60,695 nucleotides of DNA, taken from IMG/VR virus record IMGVR_UViG_3300046000_006303, positions 1 through 60,695 of that record, one strand, 5' to 3'. Of this stretch, positions 35,215-44,837 are shown piece after piece. Position 1 is the first letter of the stretch; every line of letters starts with the position of its first letter. The position numbers were made by a program, and so were the translations under genes. This DNA comes from a virus. The notes under the pieces were generated by a model that was given only the letters and a program-made list of their open reading frames with translations, made no database searches and was not told the origin of the DNA.

Positions 35215-35493
35215 TTATATTTTATTTAGTAATTTTTTATATAATAGAGTATTAAACGCTAATTTAAAGGGTATGGATAAATTGTTAGTTCCTTTAGCTC
35301 CTAATTGTTCGTCAATCTCTTCAGGTTCATCCATAATTATTTCTAACATTAACTTAATAGTCTCATATTTAATTATACTAATGGCTGTACCTTCCGTATC
35401 ACCTGATGTGATATTCTTTTTTGTTTTTATTTGGACATAATCATCTATTTTATCCAAATCTACATAGTAGTTTTCTCCTAATACTTTTAACAT
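35215..35493 (-). CDS. Hypothetical small protein
   Basis: 92 residues. An N-terminal beta-rich part (LKVLGENYYVDLDKIDDYVQ) leads into a helical part (ETIKLMLEIIMDEPEEID) and a hydrophobic C-terminal helix. No motif I recognise. It overlaps the end of the upstream HAD-like gene by 7 bases and lies 5 bases before the GT-B gene, so it is translated within the operon. Function unknown. Confidence 0.65.
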   Translation of the reverse strand: MLKVLGENYYVDLDKIDDYVQIKTKKNITSGDTEGTAISIIKYETIKLMLEIIMDEPEEIDEQLGAKGTNNLSIPFKLAFNTLLYKKLLNKI

Positions 35494-36089
35494 TCTAAAA
35501 TTTGTTTTAATTTATCCTCCAATTCTTTTATTGATTTTATAGAATGGATTGTGCTAATATTCTCATTATACTCAGTATCATATTTTATTAATATTTTATC
35601 TGAAGGATATTCCAATAATAAGTCTGGATTTGATGTAAGTAAAATATCAATTTCATCCCACATTGAATTAATTGTTGAATTACTGTAAAATTTCACTTTT
35701 TCTAATTGACAACCAAATTTGGATAAAAAGAACAGTGATGCGGGTTTTGATTTACCTATTTCATCAGAAACTATTAGTAAGTCATTATTATCTCTTAAAG
35801 AGACGTAAACCTCGTTTAAATCAGTAAAAGTATTATATTCTGAAGACTGTGCGTGACCAAAAATTTCCATAGCAAATTCTTCATATAAAAATGAATATAA
35901 TTCATTCTCATCCGGAAATGCGAAATGTTCGTTTAACGTTAAACTGTTTATTGGATAAGTCATCTTATATTCAAAAGAGTCCTCATTCTCTATACCATCT
36001 GTTTTATCAATTAAAAATTTTTGATAAGTTTGTTCAATTTTTCCCAAAGTATTTCTTAATACTCCATTAATTTCTATACCAATTCTCAT
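35487..36089 (-). CDS. HAD-like protein lacking the catalytic aspartates
   Basis: 200 residues. The layout is HAD-like: strand 1 RIGIEINGVLRNT, a cap-type helical insert (about 20-105), LLIVSDEIGKSKPASLFFLS as motifs II and III, and a later acidic strand (MWDEIDILLTSNPDLL). HAD phosphatases need DxD in motif I, and here both positions are changed to E-I-N, so phosphatase activity is unlikely. It may bind a nucleotide or protein instead. It starts 60 bases left of a terminator that ends the PhoH transcript. Confidence 0.7.
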   Translation of the reverse strand: MRIGIEINGVLRNTLGKIEQTYQKFLIDKTDGIENEDSFEYKMTYPINSLTLNEHFAFPDENELYSFLYEEFAMEIFGHAQSSEYNTFTDLNEVYVSLRDNNDLLIVSDEIGKSKPASLFFLSKFGCQLEKVKFYSNSTINSMWDEIDILLTSNPDLLLEYPSDKILIKYDTEYNENISTIHSIKSIKELEDKLKQILEC

Positions 36090-36107
36090 ATCAATAAAAG
36101 TTATATA

Positions 36108-36149
36108 AAAAAAAAGATAAGTAAACTAAAATATAGTTACTTATCTTTT
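36108..36149 (-). terminator. Minus-strand terminator after the PhoH gene
   Basis: Long arms AGATAAGTA(A)ACTA / TAGT(T)ACTTATCT form a stem of about 13 bp, followed on the minus strand by nine or ten T. Also T-rich on the plus side. Confidence 0.88.
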
Positions 36150-36172
36150 CTATTAAATTAGTCTTTTTGAGA

Positions 36173-36916
36173 CTATTTGTCTTCGTATTTTTCTAATATT
36201 TTACTTATTAATGGATTTCTAACAATATCATTTTTATCTTTAAATTCAAATGTTGAAACATAATCATCGTCTCTAAATTTTTCAATTGCGTCCCATAACC
36301 CACTCAATGTTTTATTTTTATATTTATCTGACTGTTCAACATCTCCTGATATAAAAAATTTACTATTATAACCTATTCTTGTTAACAGAAGTTTCATTTG
36401 ACTTGGAGAGGCGTTTTGACCCTCTTCAAATATTAATATTGAGTTATCAATATTCATACCTCTCATAAATGCTAATGCAAATACTTCAATAACTTCAATC
36501 TCTTTAAGTTTTTCTCGACATTCTTTACCAATGATTTTATTTAATAAATAATAAGATGGGAAAATGTATGGGTCTAACTTTTCTTCAACATTACCAGGTA
36601 GTGAACCTAATTTTTCTTCTGCCTCTACAGCCGGTCTAACAATTATTATTTTCTCATAAGGGGTTTTTGGGTCTGAAAGTAAGTCAATCGCTGCTTTCAT
36701 TGTTATATAACTTTTACCGACACCCGCTGGTCCCGAACAAACTGTGATTTCACTGTCAATTAAAGTATCGTAATATTTTTTTTGATTTAAAGTTAAAAAC
36801 TTTTCTTTAGTTTTTCTTTTAATAATTTGAGCAATTAAATCTTTTTTACTTACCGGTTTACCGGTCACTTCCGAGTTCGGAGTTGTTGTTGGTTTCTTTT
36901 TTCGCTGTTCAGCCAT
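36173..36916 (-). CDS. phoH: PhoH-like ATPase
   Basis: 247 residues. Walker A is SGPAGVGKSY (about 61-70), then KIIIVRPAVEAEEKLGSLPG, the family signature after the first helix. Walker B is ILIFEEGQN (about 160-168), where most PhoH proteins have DEAQN. The TRIGYNSKFFISGDVEQSD strand near the end is also typical. PhoH-like genes are frequent in marine phages; their role is a putative RNA- or phosphate-linked ATPase and is not settled. The Pro/Lys-rich first 35 residues are extra. It ends at a strong terminator. Confidence 0.92.
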   Translation of the reverse strand: MAEQRKKKPTTTPNSEVTGKPVSKKDLIAQIIKRKTKEKFLTLNQKKYYDTLIDSEITVCSGPAGVGKSYITMKAAIDLLSDPKTPYEKIIIVRPAVEAEEKLGSLPGNVEEKLDPYIFPSYYLLNKIIGKECREKLKEIEVIEVFALAFMRGMNIDNSILIFEEGQNASPSQMKLLLTRIGYNSKFFISGDVEQSDKYKNKTLSGLWDAIEKFRDDDYVSTFEFKDKNDIVRNPLISKILEKYEDK

Positions 36917-36933
36917 TTTATTTTTTTAATTGT

Positions 36934-37692
36934 TTAGTTGTAAATCTCAACAAATTTTTTTATTTCAGATTCAATATTATCACATTTTAAAACCTCATAT
37001 GTGATTATTTGATTATATCCTAATTTTTTAAGTTCATTTGAGAAATTTATATGTATATCAGGATTTATAATTGGTGTCAATTTTATTTCCGAAATATGTA
37101 TATGATTAATATAGTCATAATACTTACTTAATTCAATAATTGGGTCGTAACCTTCTAATTTTAAGTTATGGGTATCAATCATTGTTTTAATATTAATAAA
37201 TTTATTATTTTTAATAAAATCAACAATTTCTTCTATATTATAAAAATAATTCCCTCCATAAACTTTAGAGTTAGGTTCAATAGTTAGAGTAATACCTGTA
37301 TTGTTAAGTGAATTATCAATCCTTTTAAATATTTTAGATAACGAATCATCAACGATTCCATTTCTAATAGTAGGAGACCCAAAAACCATAACCTTAACCC
37401 CTAATATTTTACATATTTCAATTAGTCTGTCAATATGTTTATAAACTATTTTTGTATCTTTAATTCCATCACATTTAACATCATAAAATATTGACTGAAT
37501 TGACTCCATTTTAATATTGTAAGAGTCTAATTTTTTTTTATACTCTATTAAAATATCGTTAGATAATTTATTCCAGTCATCAATTTTGGTTAGAACACCT
37601 TCAATATTATGAATATTGTTGGTCTTTAATATAGTTAAGATTTGGTCGTTATCGGAGATATCCCACGCTAAGTTACTTAATGATAATTTCAT
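36934..37692 (-). CDS. TIM-barrel sugar isomerase/epimerase-like protein
   Basis: 252 residues. The xylose-isomerase-like AP_endonuc_2 barrel is suggested by KLSLSNLAWDISDNDQIL at strand 1, KVMVFGSPTIRNG, LTIEPNSKVYGG, IKTMIDTHNLKLEG and HIHISEIKLTP, which supply the metal-binding Glu, Asp, His and Glu positions. Such enzymes isomerise or epimerise sugars or sugar phosphates, which fits the surrounding glycosyltransferases as supplier of a donor sugar. An endonuclease IV-type repair enzyme is a less likely alternative given its context. Confidence 0.78.
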   Translation of the reverse strand: MKLSLSNLAWDISDNDQILTILKTNNIHNIEGVLTKIDDWNKLSNDILIEYKKKLDSYNIKMESIQSIFYDVKCDGIKDTKIVYKHIDRLIEICKILGVKVMVFGSPTIRNGIVDDSLSKIFKRIDNSLNNTGITLTIEPNSKVYGGNYFYNIEEIVDFIKNNKFINIKTMIDTHNLKLEGYDPIIELSKYYDYINHIHISEIKLTPIINPDIHINFSNELKKLGYNQIITYEVLKCDNIESEIKKFVEIYN

Positions 37693-37714
37693 ATTTTTAA
37701 TATATTTGTATGAC

Positions 37715-38725
37715 TTAAAATTTAATTTTATTTAAAATAAAATCAACAATTGATAAATCATTCTCATCATATAATAATAAATGTTTTATTTTATTTATAT
37801 TGTCAATTTTTGAATTGATGTTTAATAATTCATTATTTAATACGGTTTCAAAATTATTCTCATTTTTGTTTAAAATTACTGAAATATCTTTGAGATTAAC
37901 TATTCCGTCTAACACTTTTTCATATGTGTTATAGTTGTCGTCAAATATTACCGGTATACATCCAAGTAACAAACTATGATAAAACCCTTTTCTCGATTGT
38001 TTATCTCCATGTGGTTGTAATGAAAAATGACTATTTAAATAAAGCTCATCAATTTCATTGTATGTATCTATATTATTAATACTAATCCATTTATCATCAA
38101 TCACTTTATTTGTGTTTAATACCTCAATATTATTAAAGTAATCAATTTCTTTTCGATATCTACCGGCATAACTTATTAAATGTTTTTTGTTTTGGTTTTT
38201 TGGGACAATATAATCTTTTGGGTTTTGTTTAATGTGGGTACAGTAAGGAACCGGAATTTGATTGTTATCGCTAATTACATCTTCATAACAAACAAAATAA
38301 ATGTTTTCGTGAAAATTAAAATGGTTTAAAAAACATCTATTATCTTCCCACATTACATCTGAATAAGGAATAATAATTTTTTTACCATCATTAACACAGT
38401 TGTTAATTAATGGTAAGATTAAGTTTATTTTATTAAGTATTTGAGTAACATCATAAAAATATTTTTTTGACCATGCGGAGCAAAATAAATAAATGGGGAT
38501 AAATACGACATCAGAATTTTCATAATTATTTATTAACTTTTTGTGTTCTTTAAACATATTGTGTAAAACTACCTCTAAAGAATATTGAGACCGTAAATAT
38601 TTATAGTCGTCAAACTTAATAAAATGATTATCAATTATTTCATTATCATTTATGTGAACTGGTAATAAGTCTGAATTAAAATCAGTGTTAATATTTAATA
38701 TATAAAAACATTTATTATTGGACAT
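37715..38725 (-). CDS. Exostosin-like glycosyltransferase (GT47 type)
   Basis: 336 residues. The C-terminal signature FSLQPHGDKQSRKGFYHSLL followed by GCIPVIFDD is that of the exostosin family (P-x-G-D-x-x-x-R-x-x-x-x-x-x-x-x-GCIPV). The middle has SYAGRYRKEIDYFNN as donor-region strand. Exostosin-like enzymes are best known from eukaryotes, and occur in bacteria, giant viruses and a few phages. No signal peptide or membrane anchor, so it would work in the cytoplasm. A divergent relative starts on the other strand 21 bases away. Confidence 0.82.
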   Translation of the reverse strand: MSNNKCFYILNINTDFNSDLLPVHINDNEIIDNHFIKFDDYKYLRSQYSLEVVLHNMFKEHKKLINNYENSDVVFIPIYLFCSAWSKKYFYDVTQILNKINLILPLINNCVNDGKKIIIPYSDVMWEDNRCFLNHFNFHENIYFVCYEDVISDNNQIPVPYCTHIKQNPKDYIVPKNQNKKHLISYAGRYRKEIDYFNNIEVLNTNKVIDDKWISINNIDTYNEIDELYLNSHFSLQPHGDKQSRKGFYHSLLLGCIPVIFDDNYNTYEKVLDGIVNLKDISVILNKNENNFETVLNNELLNINSKIDNINKIKHLLLYDENDLSIVDFILNKIKF

Positions 38726-38746
38726 ATAAACTTATATTTAATAAGT

Positions 38747-39856
38747 ATGAAGATTTTTATTTATAACATCAAAGAATTAGAAGAAATAATGAAATTTTAT
38801 GAGTCCGTTCCATCTGAAATGGATTTATATAATATGTTTTTGAGTAAGTTAAATTTAAAGTATGAAGTTGTTAGTGATATTAATGATGCCGACATTGCGT
38901 TTATACCTATAGATTTTATTAAACTAATTTACGGAAATATAACACCAGCTAACCATCATATTCTTTATAACCATTTAAAAAATTATGATAAGTACCCTGA
39001 TTTAATACCAACTGTACAACCACCTACGTTTGGTGTTGGTCATAAGGATAATTTTATTAAATTTTTTTGGAATAATTTTGTCAAAAATAACATTAATCCT
39101 GATTTAAAAATTCCGCATTTTATTTTATATAGTTATGTCTTGTTTGAAATTTCTTTTGAACCAATAGATGATAATATATTTATTTTAAGTTATGAGGATG
39201 AGGTTTCTTTTTTTAACACTACCACAACATTTAAAATAGGTACTCATAACAGAATGATTACCATTCCTTATATATTAAATAGAAATATTTCAAAGTCACT
39301 TTCTACTATGGAAAAAATAGTAAGTTGTGAAAAAACACGAGAGTTAACATTTATAGGTGCCTTTAATTCCGACAATTCCGAAGACAGACCATTAATTAAA
39401 AGAATTAGAGATTTTATACTATTATTAAATTCGGAAGTTTATATTGGTAATATGTCAAACATCAACCAAGAATTGATGGATACTAAATATTTGTTTGTTT
39501 TAAGAGGGGACACTCCCACTCGAGTATGTTTTTATCAGTGTTTAGTATACAATATTGTTCCCATAATATTTGAAGAGGAATTATTACTATATCAAAATAT
39601 CTTTACTAAAGATATTGATTTAAAAGAAAGTTGTTTAATTTTACCTAATAAAGGTGGAATGTCCGATATGGAGTATTCAAAAATTGTTGATAACATATTA
39701 AACAAAGAACTATTAGACCCAAATAATTATTTTAATAAAATTAAAAGTCATGAAAGATTATTTAATCAAATTAATTATTTTAGTGATGAGTGTTTACCGA
39801 TAGAAATCTCAATAGGAAAAATAAAATTCAACTATTCTAATAGATTAAGTTTATAA
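38747..39856 (+). CDS. Second exostosin-like glycosyltransferase (GT47 type)
   Basis: 369 residues and the only plus-strand gene of the island. FVLRGDTPTRVCFYQCLV followed by YNIVPIIFEE matches the exostosin signature, with GCIP changed to YNIVP. Upstream, DADIAFIPIDFIKLI and TFIGAFNSDNSEDRPLI are also family-like. It is homologous in layout to the divergent gene at 37715-38725, so the pair may come from an inverted duplication, though they have diverged strongly. The gap between the two starts contains only weak TATTTAAT-like boxes. It ends by overlapping the SDR gene by 6 bases. Confidence 0.8.
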   Translation: MKIFIYNIKELEEIMKFYESVPSEMDLYNMFLSKLNLKYEVVSDINDADIAFIPIDFIKLIYGNITPANHHILYNHLKNYDKYPDLIPTVQPPTFGVGHKDNFIKFFWNNFVKNNINPDLKIPHFILYSYVLFEISFEPIDDNIFILSYEDEVSFFNTTTTFKIGTHNRMITIPYILNRNISKSLSTMEKIVSCEKTRELTFIGAFNSDNSEDRPLIKRIRDFILLLNSEVYIGNMSNINQELMDTKYLFVLRGDTPTRVCFYQCLVYNIVPIIFEEELLLYQNIFTKDIDLKESCLILPNKGGMSDMEYSKIVDNILNKELLDPNNYFNKIKSHERLFNQINYFSDECLPIEISIGKIKFNYSNRLSL

Positions 39857-40609
39857 AATAAATTCGTTTACCAATTTTTTAATTTCATTTAAAACTGTCT
39901 CTTTAGGTTTTATGTATCCGGTTGATGAATATTTGGTTGTATAGTCATACAGTATTTTAATTTCTGAATTAGCGACCTTTTCTTTATGAGATGGAAATAA
40001 ATTAATTATTTCTTCACTTTCTAATGGTTCTGTAAATAAGTTAAATATAACTTCGTTAGGGTGTTTTTCACCATACAAACTTATATCGTCCACTAAATCA
40101 TTTAAATTATACCATTGGAATGAAGAATTTTTATTAATCATATGAATGTTATTATTATGTAATAAATCGTATAATATGTTTTTTTTGATATTTTTACTGA
40201 ACAAAGCGGGTAGTCTAAAAACTTTAACATTCTCGTAGATTAAATGTTTTACCACCATTTTTTCAAAAAGATATCTATTTGAACCATAAGAAAAATCTTT
40301 AAATATAGGGTCAAAGTCTTCATCGACCCCTACAGGTGAATTACCGTATACATCAATAGTTGAGATTACGTATATATTTTTATATTTAACATTACCTATT
40401 AATTTAACGATATCTATGATAGTTTCAATATCCGTCTTTGTATCTTTATTAATTAACCATTTTGTTGACGGTAAACAAGATAAATACAAGTCACACCCAT
40501 CCGGTGGTAAATAACTTTGAATAGATTTTGAATTATATTCAAAATCAAAATTTATACTTTCCTTTAAAGTTTGCCCAACTAATCCAGTATTCCCTATTAA
40601 TATTTTCAT
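39851..40609 (-). CDS. NAD-dependent epimerase/dehydratase-like (SDR) protein
   Basis: 252 residues. The Rossmann start is KILIGNTGLVGQTLKE (GxxGxxG). ISTIDVYGNSPVGVDE corresponds to the strand with catalytic Ser/Thr, and FSYGSNRYLFEK to the YxxxK motif, in which Lys is replaced by Arg. The family converts nucleotide sugars, so it would feed the nearby transferases. It starts by ATGA overlap with the upstream gene's end. The Lys to Arg change may lower or alter activity. Confidence 0.8.
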   Translation of the reverse strand: MKILIGNTGLVGQTLKESINFDFEYNSKSIQSYLPPDGCDLYLSCLPSTKWLINKDTKTDIETIIDIVKLIGNVKYKNIYVISTIDVYGNSPVGVDEDFDPIFKDFSYGSNRYLFEKMVVKHLIYENVKVFRLPALFSKNIKKNILYDLLHNNNIHMINKNSSFQWYNLNDLVDDISLYGEKHPNEVIFNLFTEPLESEEIINLFPSHKEKVANSEIKILYDYTTKYSSTGYIKPKETVLNEIKKLVNEFIL

Positions 40610-41664
40610 CGAACTAAATTTGCTTTAATTTCTTTTGATTCTACTAACATATAATTTTTTAAATGATGTTGTAATAATCTTTCCGGATACGAACAATTAT
40701 AATAATATAGAGAATCTACGTGTCCTTCATGTCCTTTTAAATTATAGTTTCCGTTGTCAAAAAAAGTATTATTAGGAACAATTTTAAATTGTTTTAAATT
40801 TTCTTTAAAAAAAGAATTATTTAATTTATCATAATTACCATATAAATTACAATATTTTTCCATTGAATTTTTACTTCCGTATGCGTATAAATCACATATA
40901 ATATTTGTATGGTCAAAATTATGAACTATTGTTCTATTATGTTTGTAATACATATTATCACAAGCCCAACAAGATGTGCCATAATCCATATGGCTATGTC
41001 CGTTGTCTGAATTAGGTGCAAAAATAATATTGTGGTTTTTTATGTTTGAAATTGTTTTATCACTTAAACTAAACACAGTCATATCACAATCAAATCTAAA
41101 TTTTATGACAACATCATATTCAATATTATTTTCTTTTGAATATTCATCCATTAAGTTATATGATTTATTAACAGAATATAATTGAGATTTAATAAAAACT
41201 TCTGGTGACGAAAAATTAAAATAATGGTGTGTGATTTTTTGAGTTTCAATCCAATCTTTATTATTTTCAATTTCGTATTTTTTTACATTAGTAAATTTAT
41301 TTATTTCAGAAATTACTGAAGTTGGGATGGATTCATCGTTTAATAAAGTTTCTTGTAATAGTGAGTGGTCTTTTAACCCAATGTTATCCCATGTGTGTAT
41401 AAAAACATGATGATTTTCATATTCACAAAATTTATTTATACCCTCTAATATTGAGTTTTTCCTAATATGACCACTTAATAAAATGGCAACCTTTAACTCA
41501 TTTAAATTAATTTTTATCGGTGGTAAGTTTAAATATTCCTTACAATTTAATATTTCATTTTCTAAAAAACTAACTGTTTTTCCTCCATGATTCATTAATT
41601 CGTGATTTGTAAAATTTCTATTTAAATATTTGTTAAATAGAAACGATAATTCTTCATTTGTCAT
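40606..41664 (-). CDS. Probable glycosyltransferase-like protein of unknown family
   Basis: 352 residues. The core begins KVAILLSGHIRKNSILEGIN, then HHVFIHTWDN, and later EYDVVIKFRFDCDM with an R-x-D-x-D feature, and HEGHVDSLYYY. This pattern (A-x-x-x-x-G-H/Q-x-R, F-x-H-T-W, K-x-R-x-D) occurs in predicted capsular-type glycosyltransferases of bacteria and large viruses. I cannot place it in a numbered family by eye. It overlaps both neighbours (ATGA at its end; 11 bases at its start), so it is fully embedded in the operon. Confidence 0.68.
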   Translation of the reverse strand: MTNEELSFLFNKYLNRNFTNHELMNHGGKTVSFLENEILNCKEYLNLPPIKINLNELKVAILLSGHIRKNSILEGINKFCEYENHHVFIHTWDNIGLKDHSLLQETLLNDESIPTSVISEINKFTNVKKYEIENNKDWIETQKITHHYFNFSSPEVFIKSQLYSVNKSYNLMDEYSKENNIEYDVVIKFRFDCDMTVFSLSDKTISNIKNHNIIFAPNSDNGHSHMDYGTSCWACDNMYYKHNRTIVHNFDHTNIICDLYAYGSKNSMEKYCNLYGNYDKLNNSFFKENLKQFKIVPNNTFFDNGNYNLKGHEGHVDSLYYYNCSYPERLLQHHLKNYMLVESKEIKANLVR

Positions 41665-42643
41665 TATTAATTAAATTTAAAATATAATCTTCAATAATAT
41701 AAATTCCTTGTATTTTTCCTGTAAAACATGAAATTATATTATTTGTTTGTTTTATTACTGGATATCGGCTATCCGACTCATCATTTACTTTACTTTTTAT
41801 TGATAAAAAATAAGAATCGTATTTAAAGTATTCATTGAAATTTGGCATAAATGTTATAATTCGATTCTCAAATTCTTTAACTTTATTTAAGATAAATTCA
41901 TTATCTATTAATTTTTTATATTCGTCAATCTCTTCAATGGATGAAAACTTTTTTAATGGTGTTAGTTTTACATCAGTTAATGTAAACTTATTATCCTTAT
42001 AGGGGTAAATAGAAAATAGTTCACCATCAACAAATGTAACAGAATCAAAATTTGTTGTTTTAATTTTATCGTAAATTAATGTTATAGTTAATTCATAAAA
42101 AAAATCGACATTGATTAATCCCATAAAATTATTTGTTGCGTCAATGACTAAATTTGAGTTTTTAGATAATTCTTCTAATTTTACTTCATTAATGGTATCA
42201 TACTTTATTAACCCATTTAATTTTTTTTCAAAATAATTTTTAACTTTTTCAAAATTGATATGTTTTTCATTTGTTAAAATACATCCTTTAGTATTACTAA
42301 AATTATGGGGAATTAATTCAGAGGAACTCTTATCAAAAATTTTTAAATATGTGTTTAAATCAATCAACGATAATTTTTTAGGGACACAATAAAAGTTTTT
42401 ATCAATATCGGTCACACAAAATCCGTAGTCATCAATAAACCTATAAAAAGTTGTTTCACACAAATTCCTTGTTTCATAGTTTCTCGCATAATGATAACCA
42501 TAATGTAATCTATTTTGATTATTATAAGAAGTTCCTTTAAAAATTTCATCATTTTTTTCAATGAGTGTTATTTCGTGGTCGTTTTTTAACTGATTGGCTA
42601 AATGACAACCAACCCATCCACCCCCAATTATTGATATTTTCAT
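41654..42643 (-). CDS. FAD-dependent oxidoreductase-like protein
   Basis: 329 residues. KISIIGGGWVGCHLANQL is a GxGxxG dinucleotide-binding start, and ITLIEKNDEIFKGTSYNNQN corresponds to the acidic strand end plus the segment binding the FAD pyrophosphate. NRLHYGYHYARN follows. SNLVIDATNNFMG is the second nucleotide strand. It could be a UDP-galactopyranose mutase-like or amino-acid-oxidase-like enzyme; the island context favours a sugar-related reaction. Substrate not visible. Confidence 0.75.
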   Translation of the reverse strand: MKISIIGGGWVGCHLANQLKNDHEITLIEKNDEIFKGTSYNNQNRLHYGYHYARNYETRNLCETTFYRFIDDYGFCVTDIDKNFYCVPKKLSLIDLNTYLKIFDKSSSELIPHNFSNTKGCILTNEKHINFEKVKNYFEKKLNGLIKYDTINEVKLEELSKNSNLVIDATNNFMGLINVDFFYELTITLIYDKIKTTNFDSVTFVDGELFSIYPYKDNKFTLTDVKLTPLKKFSSIEEIDEYKKLIDNEFILNKVKEFENRIITFMPNFNEYFKYDSYFLSIKSKVNDESDSRYPVIKQTNNIISCFTGKIQGIYIIEDYILNLINNDK

Positions 42644-42653
42644 ATTATTATTA

Positions 42654-43319
42654 TTATATATTTAGAACCATATTTAAACCTGTTTGACCCCAATTAGATT
42701 TATTTTTATATATGTCTAATGACGGGTAATATTCTGTTCTTCTAATGGTATCTGTTCCATACCAATTATAATTATCAACAACTGACCATTTTGGCATATT
42801 TTCATTGTAAAGTTTTGGTGTAGGCTCAGTTTTCCACATAATGTAATCTTCGTTGGGTACTCCCCATATTTTCCATTTAGACATTGATTCGTTAGAATAA
42901 TCGGAATTTTTAATATTAATTAATTTTTGTTTATTCTCTAAAAGATAACTGTATGAATATAATCCCATAGACATTGACGGGTTTCCCTTTAACGCCATTT
43001 TTACTGGTTTTTCTTCAGGAATAGTATAAAGTAATTCTTTAAATTTCTCACCAACTTTACAAGTGTCGTGAATTAAAAACCAATATTCAGAAACTAATTC
43101 TTTTTCGCAAATTTCAATTAAAGAGCTGTATTCAAATGAGTTATGGTTAAGATTATGATACGTAATTCCGTCAACAGCATTTTTTGAATAACTATCAAAA
43201 CCGGCGTTAAATACGTGAATATCATCTTTATTAATTCCAGAATTTATTAATGTTGGTAATAAAATAGGTAAAGTTTTTTTGTAAAAATTTTTATTTGTTG
43301 ATACCGCGATTTTTATCAT
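42654..43319 (-). CDS. Putative GT-A-like protein
   Basis: 221 residues. It begins KIAVSTNKNFYKKTLPILLP and carries YWFLIHDTCKVGEKF, where a DXD-like element would be expected. KMALKGNPSMSMGLYSYSYL and KIWGVPNEDYIMWKTEP follow. The organisation is that of a short GT-A domain, but no clear DXD exists, so I call it a putative transferase or a non-enzymatic relative. It lies 6 bases from the double GT2 gene and 10 bases from the FAD gene. Confidence 0.6.
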   Translation of the reverse strand: MIKIAVSTNKNFYKKTLPILLPTLINSGINKDDIHVFNAGFDSYSKNAVDGITYHNLNHNSFEYSSLIEICEKELVSEYWFLIHDTCKVGEKFKELLYTIPEEKPVKMALKGNPSMSMGLYSYSYLLENKQKLINIKNSDYSNESMSKWKIWGVPNEDYIMWKTEPTPKLYNENMPKWSVVDNYNWYGTDTIRRTEYYPSLDIYKNKSNWGQTGLNMVLNI

Positions 43320-43325
43320 ATTTCT

Positions 43326-44837
43326 TTATTTTATTATTCGTATATGTGTTTTTAATTTTTCAAAGTTTTTAACAACAAAAGGAAATAAGAAATTATTATA
43401 ATCTTCATTAACTTTTTTCATTTTATCTTTTTCAGTATTTCTAGTTTGACTTTCATAATGATATGAAACTAAATTACTATCACAATAATTATCTAATCCC
43501 ATCATTAAACATTGTAAATTTAATTCAACATCTTCAAAACAAGACTGGTAATTTTCGTTAAAATAATTACACTTAATAAATACATTTTTTTTAATCATGA
43601 GTAATGCCGCTGTTGACCCGATTCCTTTTTTAGTTGTATTAGAAAAATTATAATAGGAAGACAAACCAATGTGAGATAGTTTTAAATGTTTATTATTATC
43701 AATAAGACATAAAATACCGTCATGTTGAATGGTATTATCTTCAAAATGTAATCTACATCCCACAGTACCAACATTAGATTTTGTTTTAAAAATATTTAAC
43801 ATTCCATAGATAACATTATTTAACAATTTAATATCATTATTACAGAATAATAAAAATTCATATTCATCGGTTACGTAATTTTTAACAACATCATTATTAA
43901 TTTTAGCAAAATTATAATAATCATACTCAATCAGTTTTATATTATTGTAATCTTTTATATTATTTTTAACTGTTTCTTTTTCGTCATCTGTTGAACCGGT
44001 GTCGGTAATAAAAATATCAAATAATTCAGGATTACAATTATTATAAAACGAATCAACACATTCTTTTAACATTTCTACATTACCTTTAGTTGGTATAATA
44101 ATTGCGACTTTACCAATATTTTTAATTGGTTTTTCTTTAATCTCCGGAATATATACTTGTTGAGGTTTTAAATCTAATGGTAAAACGTGTTTCCACTTCT
44201 CAACAAATCTATCTCTACTTTCCCAAAATTCTCTATTTGGTTGACCAACTGATTGATGTGTGATTTCAAAGGAAGATGTTACACCAATTTTAATACCGTC
44301 CACATAATTAGGTAAACAGAATAAATGGTCATAAAAATGAAATCTTCCAATTGTTTCGTCAAATTGATGTTTAATTTTTGTTTTATCAAATGAGATAAAT
44401 AACCCATCAATAGTCACCACAGGAATTAAAAATGGTAATTTTGGTGAATATTTACTTAACCATTTGTTTTGTCCGTCGGGGTGGTGATAAACTTGTCCTA
44501 CCATTGTTTGTTGCATACGTTCCCAGTATACCCCTGATTCAGGGAAATAACAAGAACCGGCTTTTCCAATAATACCATATTCAGGATTCTCAGAGTAATC
44601 TTTTAAAAGTTTTTTACCCCACCCATTTTCTAATTTAATATCGTTATGACAACAAACAACAATATCAAAAATTGACTGAGAAATACCTTTGTTGTAAATC
44701 TCAGCTAAACTGAATTCGTTATTGTTTTTGTATTCTAAAATTTGAACATCTTTTAAACCAACAGTTTGTAACAAATGTTGTTTAAATTTGTTATTAAATT
44801 GTTCGTCTTTATGTGTTGAGTATATTACTGTAATCAT
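43326..44837 (-). CDS. Double GT2 glycosyltransferase
   Basis: 503 residues with two GT-A domains. The first (about 1-230) begins MITVIYSTHKDEQFNNKFK and has IVVCCHNDIKLENGWG. The second (about 240-500) begins VAIIIPTKGNVEMLKECVDS, with FITDTGSTDDE, FLLFCNNDIKLLNNV as DXD-like site and YQSCFEDVELNLQCLMMGL as the ED motif. Two linked GT2 domains often build disaccharide units or add two different sugars. The start overlaps the dUTPase end by ATGA, so it is co-expressed with nucleotide-metabolism genes. Confidence 0.84.
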   Translation of the reverse strand: MITVIYSTHKDEQFNNKFKQHLLQTVGLKDVQILEYKNNNEFSLAEIYNKGISQSIFDIVVCCHNDIKLENGWGKKLLKDYSENPEYGIIGKAGSCYFPESGVYWERMQQTMVGQVYHHPDGQNKWLSKYSPKLPFLIPVVTIDGLFISFDKTKIKHQFDETIGRFHFYDHLFCLPNYVDGIKIGVTSSFEITHQSVGQPNREFWESRDRFVEKWKHVLPLDLKPQQVYIPEIKEKPIKNIGKVAIIIPTKGNVEMLKECVDSFYNNCNPELFDIFITDTGSTDDEKETVKNNIKDYNNIKLIEYDYYNFAKINNDVVKNYVTDEYEFLLFCNNDIKLLNNVIYGMLNIFKTKSNVGTVGCRLHFEDNTIQHDGILCLIDNNKHLKLSHIGLSSYYNFSNTTKKGIGSTAALLMIKKNVFIKCNYFNENYQSCFEDVELNLQCLMMGLDNYCDSNLVSYHYESQTRNTEKDKMKKVNEDYNNFLFPFVVKNFEKLKTHIRIIK

